Of a stretch of 64,000 bases of DNA, positions 8,249 through 16,385 are shown piece after piece; the stretch's first letter is position 1; each line of letters begins with the position of its first letter. The position numbers and the translations under genes were made by a program. Under the pieces are notes generated by a model. That model did not search any database and was not told the DNA's origin. It saw only the letters and a list, made by a program, of their open reading frames with translations. Origin of the DNA: Nocardia mexicana NBRC 108244 (GTDB lineage Bacteria > Actinomycetota > Actinomycetes > Mycobacteriales > Mycobacteriaceae); assembly GCF_001613165.1 (NCBI RefSeq), contig NZ_BDBV01000065.1:1-64000 (forward strand), in the 5' to 3' direction.

Positions 8249-9340
8249 CTACGCGCTGGCTTCCCGCGCGACGTAGGTCGAGGACAGCACCCGCGCCAGC
8301 ACCTCGTTGAAGGCCTCGTAGGCCTCCACGTTGCCCAGGTGCCCGGTCGGCAGGATCTCGAATCGCTCGAGACTGCCTGCGGCACGTAGCATTTCGGCGA
8401 TCCGCTCGGCGTGCACGACCGGCGTCAGATCGTCGAATTCACCGGCGAGCAGCGTGGTCGGCACCGTGAGGCGCTCGGCCGAGCGGCCGAGGGCGAGGTC
8501 GGCGAGCAGCAACCCGAACTTCGCGCGGACGACCGCCGGGCACGAGCGCACGATCGACAGCGCGTAGTCGGCGACATCGCCGGTGGTGGCCAGGCTCATC
8601 ACCTGCCGCCGGAAGATCCATTTCACGGGCGCGACCGGCGGGAACACGACCGCGGTGCCGAGCAGGAAACGGCCGACCGCGAACGGCAGCGATACCAGCC
8701 CGCGGTTGAATACGGGCAGCACGGTGGTCTCGGCGACCAGGTCGCCGGGCGAGGTGTTGGTCAGCAGCACCGCCGCCGCACGCTGGGCCACCTGCTCCGG
8801 ATGCCGCCCGGCCCAGGCCTGAATCGTCATGCCGCCCAGGCTGTGCCCGACCAGCACCGCGCGCTGTCCGGGCCGCAGGGTGGCGGCCAGGACGGCGGCC
8901 AGGTCGTCGGCGAGCAGATCGGTGGTCAGCGGGCTGTCACCCAACTCGGTCTCGCCGTGCCCGCGCTGGTCGTAGGCGACCACGCGATAGTCGCCGGCGA
9001 AGGCGTTGATCTGCGGGTTCCAGTACTCGATGCAGCAGGTCCAGCCGTGCACCAGGACGATGACATCACCGTCGGCGGGGCCGTACGAGTGCACCCGCAG
9101 CGCGGCGCCGTCGGGCGCGGTCACCGGGACGACCTCCGTCGGCGCGGCCGGCGGATTGAGCGCGGCGGTCCCGTAGTCCCGCACGCGCAGGGTGGCGCGA
9201 TGGACACGCAGCAGATCCTGAATCCTGCCCGCCATCCGTGCCACCGGCCGGAGCGACGGGCCCGAAGGAGGCAGCTCGCGTAACCACGTAGGGACCCGCG
9301 TAGGCCGCATCGAACTCTGCGTAGGCAGCGTTGCCCGCAT
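8249..9340 (-). CDS. alpha/beta hydrolase (copy B of a tandem pair)
   Basis: This 363-residue paralogue of the preceding hydrolase has the same order of motifs: VLVHGWTCCIEYW, nucleophile elbow VGHSLGGMTIQAW, acid in LLAGEFDDLTPVVHA, and His in ILPTGHLGNVEAY. It carries about 25 extra N-terminal residues with no clear signal peptide. The start ATG at 9340 has AAGGAG 7 bases upstream, in the same sequence context (CACAAAGGAG) as copy A, so promoter and leader were duplicated with the gene. Substrate is unknown. The pair sits between purU and the DUF2516 gene. Confidence 0.85.
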   Translation of the reverse strand: MRATLPTQSSMRPTRVPTWLRELPPSGPSLRPVARMAGRIQDLLRVHRATLRVRDYGTAALNPPAAPTEVVPVTAPDGAALRVHSYGPADGDVIVLVHGWTCCIEYWNPQINAFAGDYRVVAYDQRGHGETELGDSPLTTDLLADDLAAVLAATLRPGQRAVLVGHSLGGMTIQAWAGRHPEQVAQRAAAVLLTNTSPGDLVAETTVLPVFNRGLVSLPFAVGRFLLGTAVVFPPVAPVKWIFRRQVMSLATTGDVADYALSIVRSCPAVVRAKFGLLLADLALGRSAERLTVPTTLLAGEFDDLTPVVHAERIAEMLRAAGSLERFEILPTGHLGNVEAYEAFNEVLARVLSSTYVAREASA

Positions 9341-9358
9341 GGAAACACTCCTTTGTGT

Positions 9359-9379
9359 GTTACTTACAAGTACAGTAAC
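9359..9379. promoter_or_regulatory. TetR-type inverted repeat upstream of hydrolase B
   Basis: GTTACT (9359-9364) and AGTAAC (9374-9379) are perfect inverted arms around TACAAGTAC. They lie just upstream of the ribosome site of hydrolase B and next to the 18-base element at 9393-9410. The shape suits a TetR-family dimer. No equivalent was seen before hydrolase A. Confidence 0.5.
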
Positions 9380-9391
9380 CCGCCGGAGTGG

Positions 9392-9411
9392 GTGCTAGCT
9401 AGTGCAAGCAC
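9392..9411 (-). promoter_or_regulatory. operator-like element upstream of hydrolase B
   Basis: TGCTAGCTAGTGCAAGCA (9393-9410) matches the element before hydrolase A at 17 of 18 positions. The outer bases extend an inverted repeat GTGCT/AGCAC. It abuts the terminator of the upstream operon at 9412, leaving little room for other control sequence. Confidence 0.6.
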
Positions 9412-9451
9412 GAAAAAATCCGCCGCACCGATATCGCATCGGTACGGCGGA
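9412..9451 (-). terminator. Rho-independent terminator of the XRE-hbhA-DUF2516 operon
   Basis: On the minus strand a GC-rich stem (CCGCCG, ACCGAT and complements, 9420-9450, one mispair, 5-base loop) is followed directly by six Ts (9413-9418). It starts about 20 bases after the stop codon of the DUF2516 gene. This is the best intrinsic terminator in the window and separates the hbhA operon from the hydrolases. Confidence 0.8.
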
Positions 9452-9471
9452 AAGATCGGGAACCGGGCCTC

Positions 9472-9768
9472 CTACCAGCGCGGACCGCGCTGCACCTCGT
9501 CCACCTTGGGCCGCACATCGGCCAGATAGACGCCGGTGGCGACGACCGCGACGATGCCGATCAGCCCGACCGGCGTTTGTGCCAGGAACAGCAGCAGCAG
9601 CGCGACGGCCAGAATGGTGACCCAGATCGGCTTGGTCAGCTTGTCGACGGCGGTGAACGCGTCGGAGCGCTGCCGGATGGCGTGGACCAGCGCAAAGATG
9701 GTCGCGCCCAGCGCGGCAAGCCACAACACGAACACGATGGCACCAGTCACGGAATACACATTCCCCAT
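9472..9768 (-). CDS. DUF2516 family membrane protein
   Basis: The 98-residue protein has two strong membrane helices (about residues 8-29 and 47-80, the latter possibly two short spans) and a charged C-terminal tail (DVRPKVDEVQRGPRW). It matches the DUF2516 family, found next to hbhA in mycobacteria (the Rv0476 position). Function is unknown; cell-membrane location is inferred from the helices. It is the last gene of the XRE-hbhA-DUF2516 operon, separated from hbhA by 75 bases containing a strong hairpin, and ends in an intrinsic terminator. Confidence 0.85.
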   Translation of the reverse strand: MGNVYSVTGAIVFVLWLAALGATIFALVHAIRQRSDAFTAVDKLTKPIWVTILAVALLLLFLAQTPVGLIGIVAVVATGVYLADVRPKVDEVQRGPRW

Positions 9769-9778
9769 GATAGGGGCA

Positions 9779-9810
9779 ACGCCCTCGCATATCAGGACAT
9801 GCGAGGGCGT
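9779..9810 (-). terminator. perfect 12-bp hairpin between hbhA and DUF2516 gene
   Basis: ACGCCCTCGCAT (9779-9790) pairs perfectly with ATGCGAGGGCGT (9799-9810) around an 8-base loop. No T-tract follows on the minus strand, so it may act as a partial terminator or an mRNA-stabilising structure that lowers expression of the downstream gene relative to hbhA. Confidence 0.6.
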
Positions 9811-9843
9811 CGCGTGCGGCTCGGAGAACCGCCGGGAACTGCG

Positions 9844-10515
9844 TTACTTCTTCGGGGCCGTGGTCTTCTTCGCCGCCTTGGCGGGCGCGGCCTTGGCCGG
9901 GGCCTTCTTCGCGGGCGCCTTCTTGGCCGGGCCGTTGGTGGCCGGTGTGGGCTCGGTGGTCACCTTCACGACCTCGGCGTCGACGACCGGCTCGGCCTCG
10001 TCGGCCTCGTCGGCGACCTTCTGGCCCAGCAGGCCGCGGGTCTGGTCGGTCACCTTGCCGAAGACGTCCTCGGCGCGGGTCACGACATCGTCGAGAATGC
10101 CCTCGACCCGACCGAACTGCTCGTCGAAGGTGGTGTTCTCCGAGCGCAGCCGCCCGACGGTCTCCTCGCCGCGTGCGGCCAGGTCCTGGTAGTAGTCCAC
10201 CAGCTGGTGGTAGTACTGGTCGACCAGGCGGCGCAGCTCCTCGGGGGTGAGCCGCTCGCGCAGTTCGGCGACGTCGTCCGGCAGTTCGGAGGGCAGGCCG
10301 GTCAGCCGCTGGCGCAGCGACTCGAACTGCTCCTGCACATCGGCAGGCAGGTTCGACAGGCGCTCGCGGGCCTCCTCCACCCGGCCGGTCACATCGGCGG
10401 TGGCGGCACGCTCGCGTACCTTCTCGACCAGATCGTTCACGGCGGTGTACAGCGCATCGCCCGCGCCGACGGTCGCGTAGAGCGGCTTCGTCACGGTGGC
10501 ATTCGGTTCGGTCAT
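9844..10515 (-). CDS. hbhA: heparin-binding hemagglutinin HbhA-like protein
   Basis: HbhA is a surface-associated adhesin of mycobacteria and relatives that binds heparan sulfate and has also been linked to lipid inclusions. The 223 residues follow the family plan: short N-terminus, a long charged helical region (about residues 25-170, EARERLSNLPADVQEQFESL and similar) suited to coiled coil, and a Lys/Ala/Pro-rich tail (PAKKAPAKKAPAKAAPAKAA, about residues 195-214) that would be the heparin-binding part. There is no signal peptide, as in known HbhA. Its ATG overlaps the XRE stop codon (ATGA, 10512-10515), so translation is coupled to the regulator. Confidence 0.92.
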   Translation of the reverse strand: MTEPNATVTKPLYATVGAGDALYTAVNDLVEKVRERAATADVTGRVEEARERLSNLPADVQEQFESLRQRLTGLPSELPDDVAELRERLTPEELRRLVDQYYHQLVDYYQDLAARGEETVGRLRSENTTFDEQFGRVEGILDDVVTRAEDVFGKVTDQTRGLLGQKVADEADEAEPVVDAEVVKVTTEPTPATNGPAKKAPAKKAPAKAAPAKAAKKTTAPKK

Positions 10516-11060
10516 GGTGTTTCGTTCTCCTGGCGTGGCGGAACTTCGGTAATGCTGCCATCGGTGGCGTGCGGAACCTCGTTGTCCCTGTTCCCCCCGG
10601 GAACGCCCCCCTGGGTATCCGTAGCGTCCCCTCCGATGTCGTTCCCCGCGTTTTCCCGGCGGAACGATTCGTAGATGTCCAGCAGCACCTGCTTCTGCCG
10701 CTCGGTGATTCCCGTATCGGCCAGCAGGGCGTCCCGGACGGGGCTCGGCGGCCTCTGTTCGAGATAACCGGCCCGCATGTACAAGACCTCCGAGGAGACC
10801 CGCAGACCCTTCGCGATCTGCGCGAGCACCTCGGCGGACGGGTTACGCAACCCTCTCTCGATCTGACTGAGATACGGATTGCTCACCCCCGCCAGCTGTG
10901 CGAGCTGACGCAGCGAGACCTGCGCGGCCTCTCGCTGCGATCGGATGAAGCTTCCGATGTCGTGCGCCGCGTTGGCTACGCGGCCCACCCCTCCTCCGGC
11001 CGCAGACGTCTCTGCGGATTCCCCGGTGTTCTGGTCGGAAACCTCGGGCTCCTGTGCCAT
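10512..11060 (-). CDS. XRE-family transcriptional regulator upstream of hbhA
   Basis: The 182-residue protein has an N-terminal acidic leader, then a clear HTH_3 domain (about residues 33-88) with VSLRQLAQLAGVSNPYLSQI as the helix-turn-helix and VLAQIAKGLRVSSEVLYMRA closing it. The C-terminus is polar and low-complexity. It corresponds in position to Rv0474, next to hbhA in M. tuberculosis. ATG 11060 is preferred over the adjacent GTG 11063. The promoter carries the same 18-base element as the two hydrolase genes, suggesting autoregulation and a small regulon. It is the first gene of a three-gene operon with hbhA and the DUF2516 gene. Confidence 0.88.
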   Translation of the reverse strand: MAQEPEVSDQNTGESAETSAAGGGVGRVANAAHDIGSFIRSQREAAQVSLRQLAQLAGVSNPYLSQIERGLRNPSAEVLAQIAKGLRVSSEVLYMRAGYLEQRPPSPVRDALLADTGITERQKQVLLDIYESFRRENAGNDIGGDATDTQGGVPGGNRDNEVPHATDGSITEVPPRQENETP

Positions 11061-11099
11061 CACTCACCTTCCGGCGGTTGTACGGTCGATTCTAAAACA

Positions 11100-11133
11100 G
11101 GGTGCTAACTCTTGCAAGCACCCTTGCTAGCAC
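11100..11133 (-). promoter_or_regulatory. operator-like element upstream of the XRE-hbhA operon
   Basis: GGGTGCT (11100-11106) and AGCACCC (11117-11123) are perfect inverted arms. Within them TGCTAACTCTTGCAAGCA (11103-11120) matches 15 of 18 bases of the hydrolase B element. A further half-site TTGCTAGCAC follows at 11124-11133. Autoregulation by the XRE protein is inferred. Confidence 0.6.
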
Positions 11134-11155
11134 TACTCCGGCAAACAACTGGCGG

Positions 11156-12580
11156 CTACGCCGACCACCCCGGGAAGAGCAAATGTGAAACGGCGTAGAT
11201 CGCCAGTCCGGCCAGCGATCCGACGACAGTTCCGTTGATGCGAATGAATTGCAGATCGCGCCCCGCCTGCAATTCGATCTTGCGACTCGCCTCGTCGGCA
11301 TCCCACCGGGCAACCGTATCGCTGATGAGGGTGGCGATCTCGGAGCCGTAATTGGCGACCAGATACCGGACCCCGCGCTCGACCCAGGAATCCACCTTGC
11401 CGCGCAGTTCCGACTCGTCGACCAGACGCTGCCCCAGCTGCTGCACATTCTCGGTGATCTTGCGCCGCAGCGTGCTGTGCGGATCGTCGGCCGATTCCAA
11501 GATCATTCGTTTGGCCGCCCGCCAGGTGGCCCGGGCCATTCCGGTGATCTCCTCGCGGCCCATGATCTCGGCCTTCACCCGCTCGGCCTTGATGATCATG
11601 GCCTCGTCGTACTGCAGGTCGTGCGCGAAATCCTCGAGGAATCGATTGGCCGCCAGCCGCACCTCGTGATCCGGCTGGGAGCGAATCTTCCAGGTGAATT
11701 CCACCAGTTCGCGATAAATTCGCTCGGACAGCAGCACGTTGACGAATTTCGGCGCCCACGACGGCGCGTCCCGCATCACGATCCGGTCGATGGTCTCCTG
11801 GCTGCCCAGCGCCCACTGGTGGGCCCGCTCCGCCAGCAGGTCCAGCAGCGGCGCCTGCCGGTTCTCGGCCAGCAGTTCCGCGAGCACCCGCCCGAGCGGC
11901 GGCCCCCACTGCGGTTCGGCGATCCGCTTGACGATGGTGTTGTCGATGACCTGCTCGACATCCTCGTCGCGGAGCGCGCCGATCACCGCACGCAGGATCG
12001 TCGACGACTCCTCCGATACCCGGGCGGCGTGATTCGCATCGGCCATCCAGCGCCCGAGCCGCAGGGAGATCTGCGCCGAATTGACCTTTTCCGCCACGGT
12101 GTCCGGCGACAGGAAATTCGCCCGCACGAAATCACCGAGGCTGGTGCCCAGTTGATCTTTCTTCTTGCGGATGATCGCGGTGTGCGGAATCGGCAATCCG
12201 AGCGGATGCCGGAACAGCGCCGTCACCGCGAACCAGTCGGCCAGCGCACCGACCATGCCCGCCTCGGAGGCGGCCCGCACGTAGCCGATCCAATTTCCGC
12301 CCGCGCCACGCGAACCCAGCCAGCAGCAGAACAGGTACACCAACGTCGCACCGACCAGGAATCCGGTGGCGACGATCTTCATCTTGCGCAGATCCCGCTT
12401 CTTGCCGGACTCGTCCATGAGATCCGCGAACGACGACGGCCCGGACGAGGGCCCGGGCAGCGCGCGTCTGCCCGGCGGCGGGCCTGTGTTGTTTCCCACT
12501 CCGGCAGCGGATTCGACGGCCGTCTCCGAATCCGTGCCCGCGGTGGATGCACTGCTGGCAGATCGCTCCATATTTCCCAT
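11156..12580 (-). CDS. DUF445 domain-containing membrane protein
   Basis: The 474-residue protein has a long polar N-terminus (about 70 residues, Gly/Pro/Ser-rich), a membrane segment at about residues 70-90 (IVATGFLVGATLVYLFCCWL), the DUF445 core with GMVGALADWFAVTALFRHPLG, a long charged helical middle, and a final membrane helix (GTVVGSLAGLAIYAVSHLLF). DUF445 proteins are inner-membrane proteins of unknown role. It is the positional match of Rv0473 in M. tuberculosis. It lies just upstream of the XRE gene on the same strand but probably has its own promoter, since the XRE operator region separates them. Confidence 0.88.
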   Translation of the reverse strand: MGNMERSASSASTAGTDSETAVESAAGVGNNTGPPPGRRALPGPSSGPSSFADLMDESGKKRDLRKMKIVATGFLVGATLVYLFCCWLGSRGAGGNWIGYVRAASEAGMVGALADWFAVTALFRHPLGLPIPHTAIIRKKKDQLGTSLGDFVRANFLSPDTVAEKVNSAQISLRLGRWMADANHAARVSEESSTILRAVIGALRDEDVEQVIDNTIVKRIAEPQWGPPLGRVLAELLAENRQAPLLDLLAERAHQWALGSQETIDRIVMRDAPSWAPKFVNVLLSERIYRELVEFTWKIRSQPDHEVRLAANRFLEDFAHDLQYDEAMIIKAERVKAEIMGREEITGMARATWRAAKRMILESADDPHSTLRRKITENVQQLGQRLVDESELRGKVDSWVERGVRYLVANYGSEIATLISDTVARWDADEASRKIELQAGRDLQFIRINGTVVGSLAGLAIYAVSHLLFPGWSA

Positions 12581-12797
12581 TCTGGTCGCAACGACCGACC
12601 CGCTCGGTTAGACCCGCCCACCCCCTACTTCCGCACCGCGGCGACAGGTCGGTGGCCGAAGTCGGAACACGGCAGTTGCGGAGGACCTAAGCTGGGGTGG
12701 CCCGCACCCCCGGAACAAGGAGTCCGTCCTGTCCACCGAAGATCTTGTCGAGGTCGGCAAGCCGTCCGCCAGAACAGCTCCGGCACGGCCGGGCCGG

Positions 12798-13466
12798 GTG
12801 GACGGCCGCAAGAAGCGCTGGCATCAGCACAAGATCGATCGCCGCGAGGAACTGGTCGACGGCACCCTGGCCGCCATCCGCAAGCGCGGCGGGGACGTCG
12901 GAATGGACGAGATCGCCGCCGAGATCGGGGTGTCCAAAACCGTTCTCTACCGATACTTCTCGGATAAGAGCGATCTGACCCGCGCCACCATGGAGCGGTT
13001 CGTCGAGACCACCCTGATGCCGCGCATCTACGAGGCCATCAGCGACGACCTGGACGAGTACGAGCTGGTCCGCAACACCCTGGCCGCCTACGTCCACACC
13101 GTCGACGCCGATACCGACGTGTACCGGTTCATCATGGGCAACGGCTCCACCACCGACAAGTCCACGCTCGCCGACTTCGAGAAGCTGTTCGCCGACGTGG
13201 TGTCCGCGGTGCTGCGGGACAAGGCCTTCGACCGCAACGTGGAGACCGAGGGCATCGAGCTGTACGCGTACGTCCTGGTGGGCGGCGTGCAGCTGGCCAC
13301 CGACTGGTGGATCACCAACCGCACCCTGTCGGCCGACAAGATGCTCGACCACATGACGATGATGGCGTGGAGCGCCATCGAGGGCATGGTCCGCGCCGGC
13401 GGCTCCCCGGAGAAGTTCAACGCCGTGCAGCATCAGCTGCCGGAACCGATCGACGCCACGGAATAG
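12798..13466 (+). CDS. TetR/AcrR family regulator (Rv0472c-like)
   Basis: The N-terminal HTH (MDEIAAEIGVSKTVLYRYFSD) is clear and the C-terminal half is an all-helical TetR ligand domain (222 residues from GTG 12798). An upstream start is likely: CTG 12729, in frame, has AAGGAG 6 bases before it and adds 23 residues (STEDLVEVGKPSARTAPARP then GRV) that read as coding, while GTG 12798 has no ribosome site. It is divergent from the DUF445 gene, as Rv0472c is from Rv0473. The target is unknown; genes of this block, including the inverted repeat at 9359-9379, are candidates. Confidence 0.85.
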   Translation: MDGRKKRWHQHKIDRREELVDGTLAAIRKRGGDVGMDEIAAEIGVSKTVLYRYFSDKSDLTRATMERFVETTLMPRIYEAISDDLDEYELVRNTLAAYVHTVDADTDVYRFIMGNGSTTDKSTLADFEKLFADVVSAVLRDKAFDRNVETEGIELYAYVLVGGVQLATDWWITNRTLSADKMLDHMTMMAWSAIEGMVRAGGSPEKFNAVQHQLPEPIDATE

Positions 13467-13591
13467 CCGAGCCCGAGCGCTTGTGACGGCCGCAATCTGC
13501 GGCTGGGCCGGAGCGGCCCGCGTTGGTTACGCTGAAGATCGGCAGGGAACGGGAGTTCACATCGCCGTGCGTCGGCACCAACGGAGGTTTG

Positions 13592-15034
13592 ATGGCTAAA
13601 GAGCTGCCGACGTCTCGGTTGGCCAGGGGGACGAAGCTCGGCGTGGCCGTCGCGGGCAATGTCATCCGCGCGCAGCGCACCCGCCGATCGATGCGCGGGC
13701 GCTCGGAGGCCGTGCGGGCGCGGATGGCCGAGGAGTCGATGATCCGCGCGACCGAGCAGATGGTCATGGTGCTGGGCACCATGAAGGGCGTCGCCATGAA
13801 GCTGGGCCAGATGCTGTCGGTGCTGGATATGGATCTGGTGCCGGATGAGCACCGCGAACGCTTCCAGCGTCGGCTGGCCGTGCTGCGCGACAGCGCCCCG
13901 AACGTCTCCTCCGAGACCATGTGCGCGGTGATCGAGGAGGATTTCGGCCGCCCGATCGACGAGCTGTTCGCCGAATTCGAGCCGGAGCCGATCGCGGCCG
14001 CCTCCATCGGGCAGGTGTACCGGGCGCGACTGCACGACGGGCGGCAGGTCGCGGTGAAGGTCCAGTACCCGGGCATCGATGTCGCCGTGCGCGCCGACCT
14101 GAAGAACCTGTCCATGTTCCGGCGCGTGCTGCAGACGGCGATGCCGTGGGTGACGCCGGCGGTGCTCGACGAGCTGCGGCTGAACTTGGAGAGCGAGCTC
14201 GACTACGTCGCCGAGGCACATACCCAGCGCCAGATCGCCGACCTCTACGCCGACCACCCGTTCATCGTGGTGCCCGCCACCATGCCGGAGCTGTCGAGCA
14301 CCCGGGTGCTGGTGAGCGAGTACTTCCCCGGCCGCAATTTCGAGCAGATCCGCGCGCTGCCCGCGGCGGAACGCGACCGGGTCGGCGAGATCATCTACCG
14401 CTTCTACGTGGGTTCGCTGTTCAGCTTCAACGAGTTCTGCGGCGATCCGCACCCGGGCAATCTGCTGCTCGGTGAGGACGGGCGGGTGGCGTTCCTGGAT
14501 TTCGGGCTGTTCAACCGGATGGATCCCAAGCACGTCAAGGCCGAGATCGCCGGGATCCGGGCCGCGGCCGAGGACCGCGCCGACGACCTGTGGAAGATCA
14601 TGATCGACCGGGGTGTCATCGACGAGCCCGACGCGGTGACTCCCGAGGAATGCCTGGAGTACGTGCTGGCCGCGTGCGAGTGGGCGGTGGTGGACGAGGA
14701 ACTGACCATCACCCCGGAACTGGCCAGCGGCGCATTCGTGCTCGCGGTGGATCCGCGCGCCGGCGAATTCGCGGGGATGAAGGAGCAGAACCTGCCGCCG
14801 GAGCACCTGTTCTCGCGCCGCGCGGACTTCCTCACGTTCGGGGTGCTCGGCCAACTGGAGGCCACGGCGAACTGGCATCGCATCGCCCGCGAGTGGCTCT
14901 ACGGCGATGCGCCGGTGACCGAGCTGGGCAAGGCGCATCACGCCTGGCTGGCGCAGCGGCCGGACCTAGTCAAGCAGACCACCCCGGCGCGGAAGAAGAC
15001 GAGCGCCACCACCAAGCGACGCCGCAAACCTTGA
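13592..15034 (+). CDS. ABC1/UbiB-family atypical protein kinase
   Basis: This 480-residue protein has the ADCK/UbiB signatures in order: the KxGQ motif in GVAMKLGQMLSVLD (about residue 70), the Ala-rich loop AAASIGQVYRARL replacing the usual Gly-rich loop, the VAIK-like lysine in QVAVKVQYPGI, and catalytic and metal elements FNEFCGDPHPGNLLL and VAFLDFGLFNRM. UbiB-like proteins are ATPases or kinases tied to quinone and lipid metabolism; this member's substrate is unknown. The C-terminus is Lys/Arg-rich. ATG 13592 has GGAGG 6 bases upstream; the frame is open to 13523 without a better start. Confidence 0.88.
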   Translation: MAKELPTSRLARGTKLGVAVAGNVIRAQRTRRSMRGRSEAVRARMAEESMIRATEQMVMVLGTMKGVAMKLGQMLSVLDMDLVPDEHRERFQRRLAVLRDSAPNVSSETMCAVIEEDFGRPIDELFAEFEPEPIAAASIGQVYRARLHDGRQVAVKVQYPGIDVAVRADLKNLSMFRRVLQTAMPWVTPAVLDELRLNLESELDYVAEAHTQRQIADLYADHPFIVVPATMPELSSTRVLVSEYFPGRNFEQIRALPAAERDRVGEIIYRFYVGSLFSFNEFCGDPHPGNLLLGEDGRVAFLDFGLFNRMDPKHVKAEIAGIRAAAEDRADDLWKIMIDRGVIDEPDAVTPEECLEYVLAACEWAVVDEELTITPELASGAFVLAVDPRAGEFAGMKEQNLPPEHLFSRRADFLTFGVLGQLEATANWHRIAREWLYGDAPVTELGKAHHAWLAQRPDLVKQTTPARKKTSATTKRRRKP

Positions 15035-15085
15035 TCCGTCATCCCGGCGGTACGCAGATCACGCCGCAATGACAATAGACGGCAG

Positions 15086-16339
15086 ATGGGAAAGTTCATG
15101 GCAGACAGGGAATTCGATCTGGTCCTGTTCGGCGCGACCGGTTTCGTCGGTGCGCTCACCGCGCAGTATCTGGTGCGGGCGGCACCCGCGGGCGCCCGCA
15201 TCGCGCTGGCCGGACGCTCCGTGGAGAAGCTGACGAAGGTCCGCGACGAGCTGGGCCCGGCCGCGGCGGAATGGCCGCTGCTGGTTGCCGATTCGTCGGA
15301 TCAGGCGGCGCTGGACGATCTCGCCGCCAGGACCAAGGTCGTGGTCTCGACGGTCGGCCCGTACCTGCGGTACGGCCTGGCGCTGGTGCAGGCGTGCGCG
15401 GAGGCCGGAACGCACTACGCCGACCTCACCGGCGAGCCGCTGTTCATCCGCGAATGCATCGACCGGTTCCACGATCGCGCCGTGGAGACGGGCGCGAAGA
15501 TCGTGAATTCCTGTGGCTACGACTCGATTCCGTCCGATCTGAGCGTGTACCGGCTGTACCGGCGCTCGGTCGAGGACAACACCGGCGAACTCACCGACAC
15601 CACCCTCGTGGCCTGGCTCAAGGGCGGCGCCAGCGGCGGCACCATCGACTCCGGGCGCGCGATGATGGAGGCGATCGCCGCCGACCCGTCGAAGGGGTCG
15701 GTCATGGCGCATCCGTATTCGCTGAGTCCGGACAAGGCCATGGAGCCCGATGTCGGACGGCAGTCCGATCAGGCGCTCGCGCGGGCCTCGACCATCGACC
15801 CGAGCCTGGACGGCTGGGTGGCGACCTTCGTCATGGCCGCCCACAACACGAAGATCGTGCGGCGCAGCAACGGCCTGCTGGGCTGGGTGTACGGCAAGAA
15901 CTTCCGCTACCGCGAGGTGATGAGCGCGGGCAAGTCGCCGGCGGCACCGCTGGTGGCGGCCGGTATGGCGGGCGGCATCGTGGCGACGATGGCGGCCGGT
16001 GCGGTGCTCTCGCGCGTATCGGCGGGCCGCAAGCTGCTCGACCGGGTGCTGCCCAAGCCCGGCACCGGACCGAGCGAGGCGGCCCGGCGCAGCGGCTGGT
16101 TCACGATGAAGACGTTCGCGCGGACCACCTCCGGCGCCAAGTACGTGTGCACCTTCGCAGGCGAGGGTGACCCCGGCTACCAGGCCACCTCGGTGCTGCT
16201 CGGCGAGTCCGGGCTCAGCCTGGCGTTCGACGAATTGCCCGAGCTCGCAGGCATTCTCACCCCGGCGGCGGTGATGGGCGACCCGCTCACCGAACGGCTG
16301 CGCGGCGCGGGCATGACCATCGAGGTGGACCGGGCCTGA
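15086..16339 (+). CDS. saccharopine dehydrogenase-like NADP-binding reductase
   Basis: The 417-residue protein begins with a Rossmann site FDLVLFGATGFVGALTAQYL and has the saccharopine-dehydrogenase-like segments VVVSTVGPYLRYG, HYADLTGEPLFIREC and SCGYDSIPSDLSVY. This is the family of the mycobacterial trans-acting enoyl reductase (Rv2953) and relatives, which act on lipid intermediates. The middle carries a hydrophobic Gly/Ala stretch (VAAGMAGGIVATMAAGAVLS, about residues 290-309). The exact substrate is unknown. Start choice is ATG 15086 or 15098, the second slightly closer to a purine-rich stretch. It is probably co-transcribed with the following leader ORF and methyltransferase. Confidence 0.85.
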   Translation: MGKFMADREFDLVLFGATGFVGALTAQYLVRAAPAGARIALAGRSVEKLTKVRDELGPAAAEWPLLVADSSDQAALDDLAARTKVVVSTVGPYLRYGLALVQACAEAGTHYADLTGEPLFIRECIDRFHDRAVETGAKIVNSCGYDSIPSDLSVYRLYRRSVEDNTGELTDTTLVAWLKGGASGGTIDSGRAMMEAIAADPSKGSVMAHPYSLSPDKAMEPDVGRQSDQALARASTIDPSLDGWVATFVMAAHNTKIVRRSNGLLGWVYGKNFRYREVMSAGKSPAAPLVAAGMAGGIVATMAAGAVLSRVSAGRKLLDRVLPKPGTGPSEAARRSGWFTMKTFARTTSGAKYVCTFAGEGDPGYQATSVLLGESGLSLAFDELPELAGILTPAAVMGDPLTERLRGAGMTIEVDRA

Positions 16340-16385
16340 CAACCGGCCGCTGCGGCCGGAAGCTCCCCAACGACGAGGAGTCACA

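Noticed and set aside
11249..12967. 572-codon plus-strand open frame
   Set aside because: Antisense to the DUF445 gene; low-complexity and Arg/Asp/His-rich.
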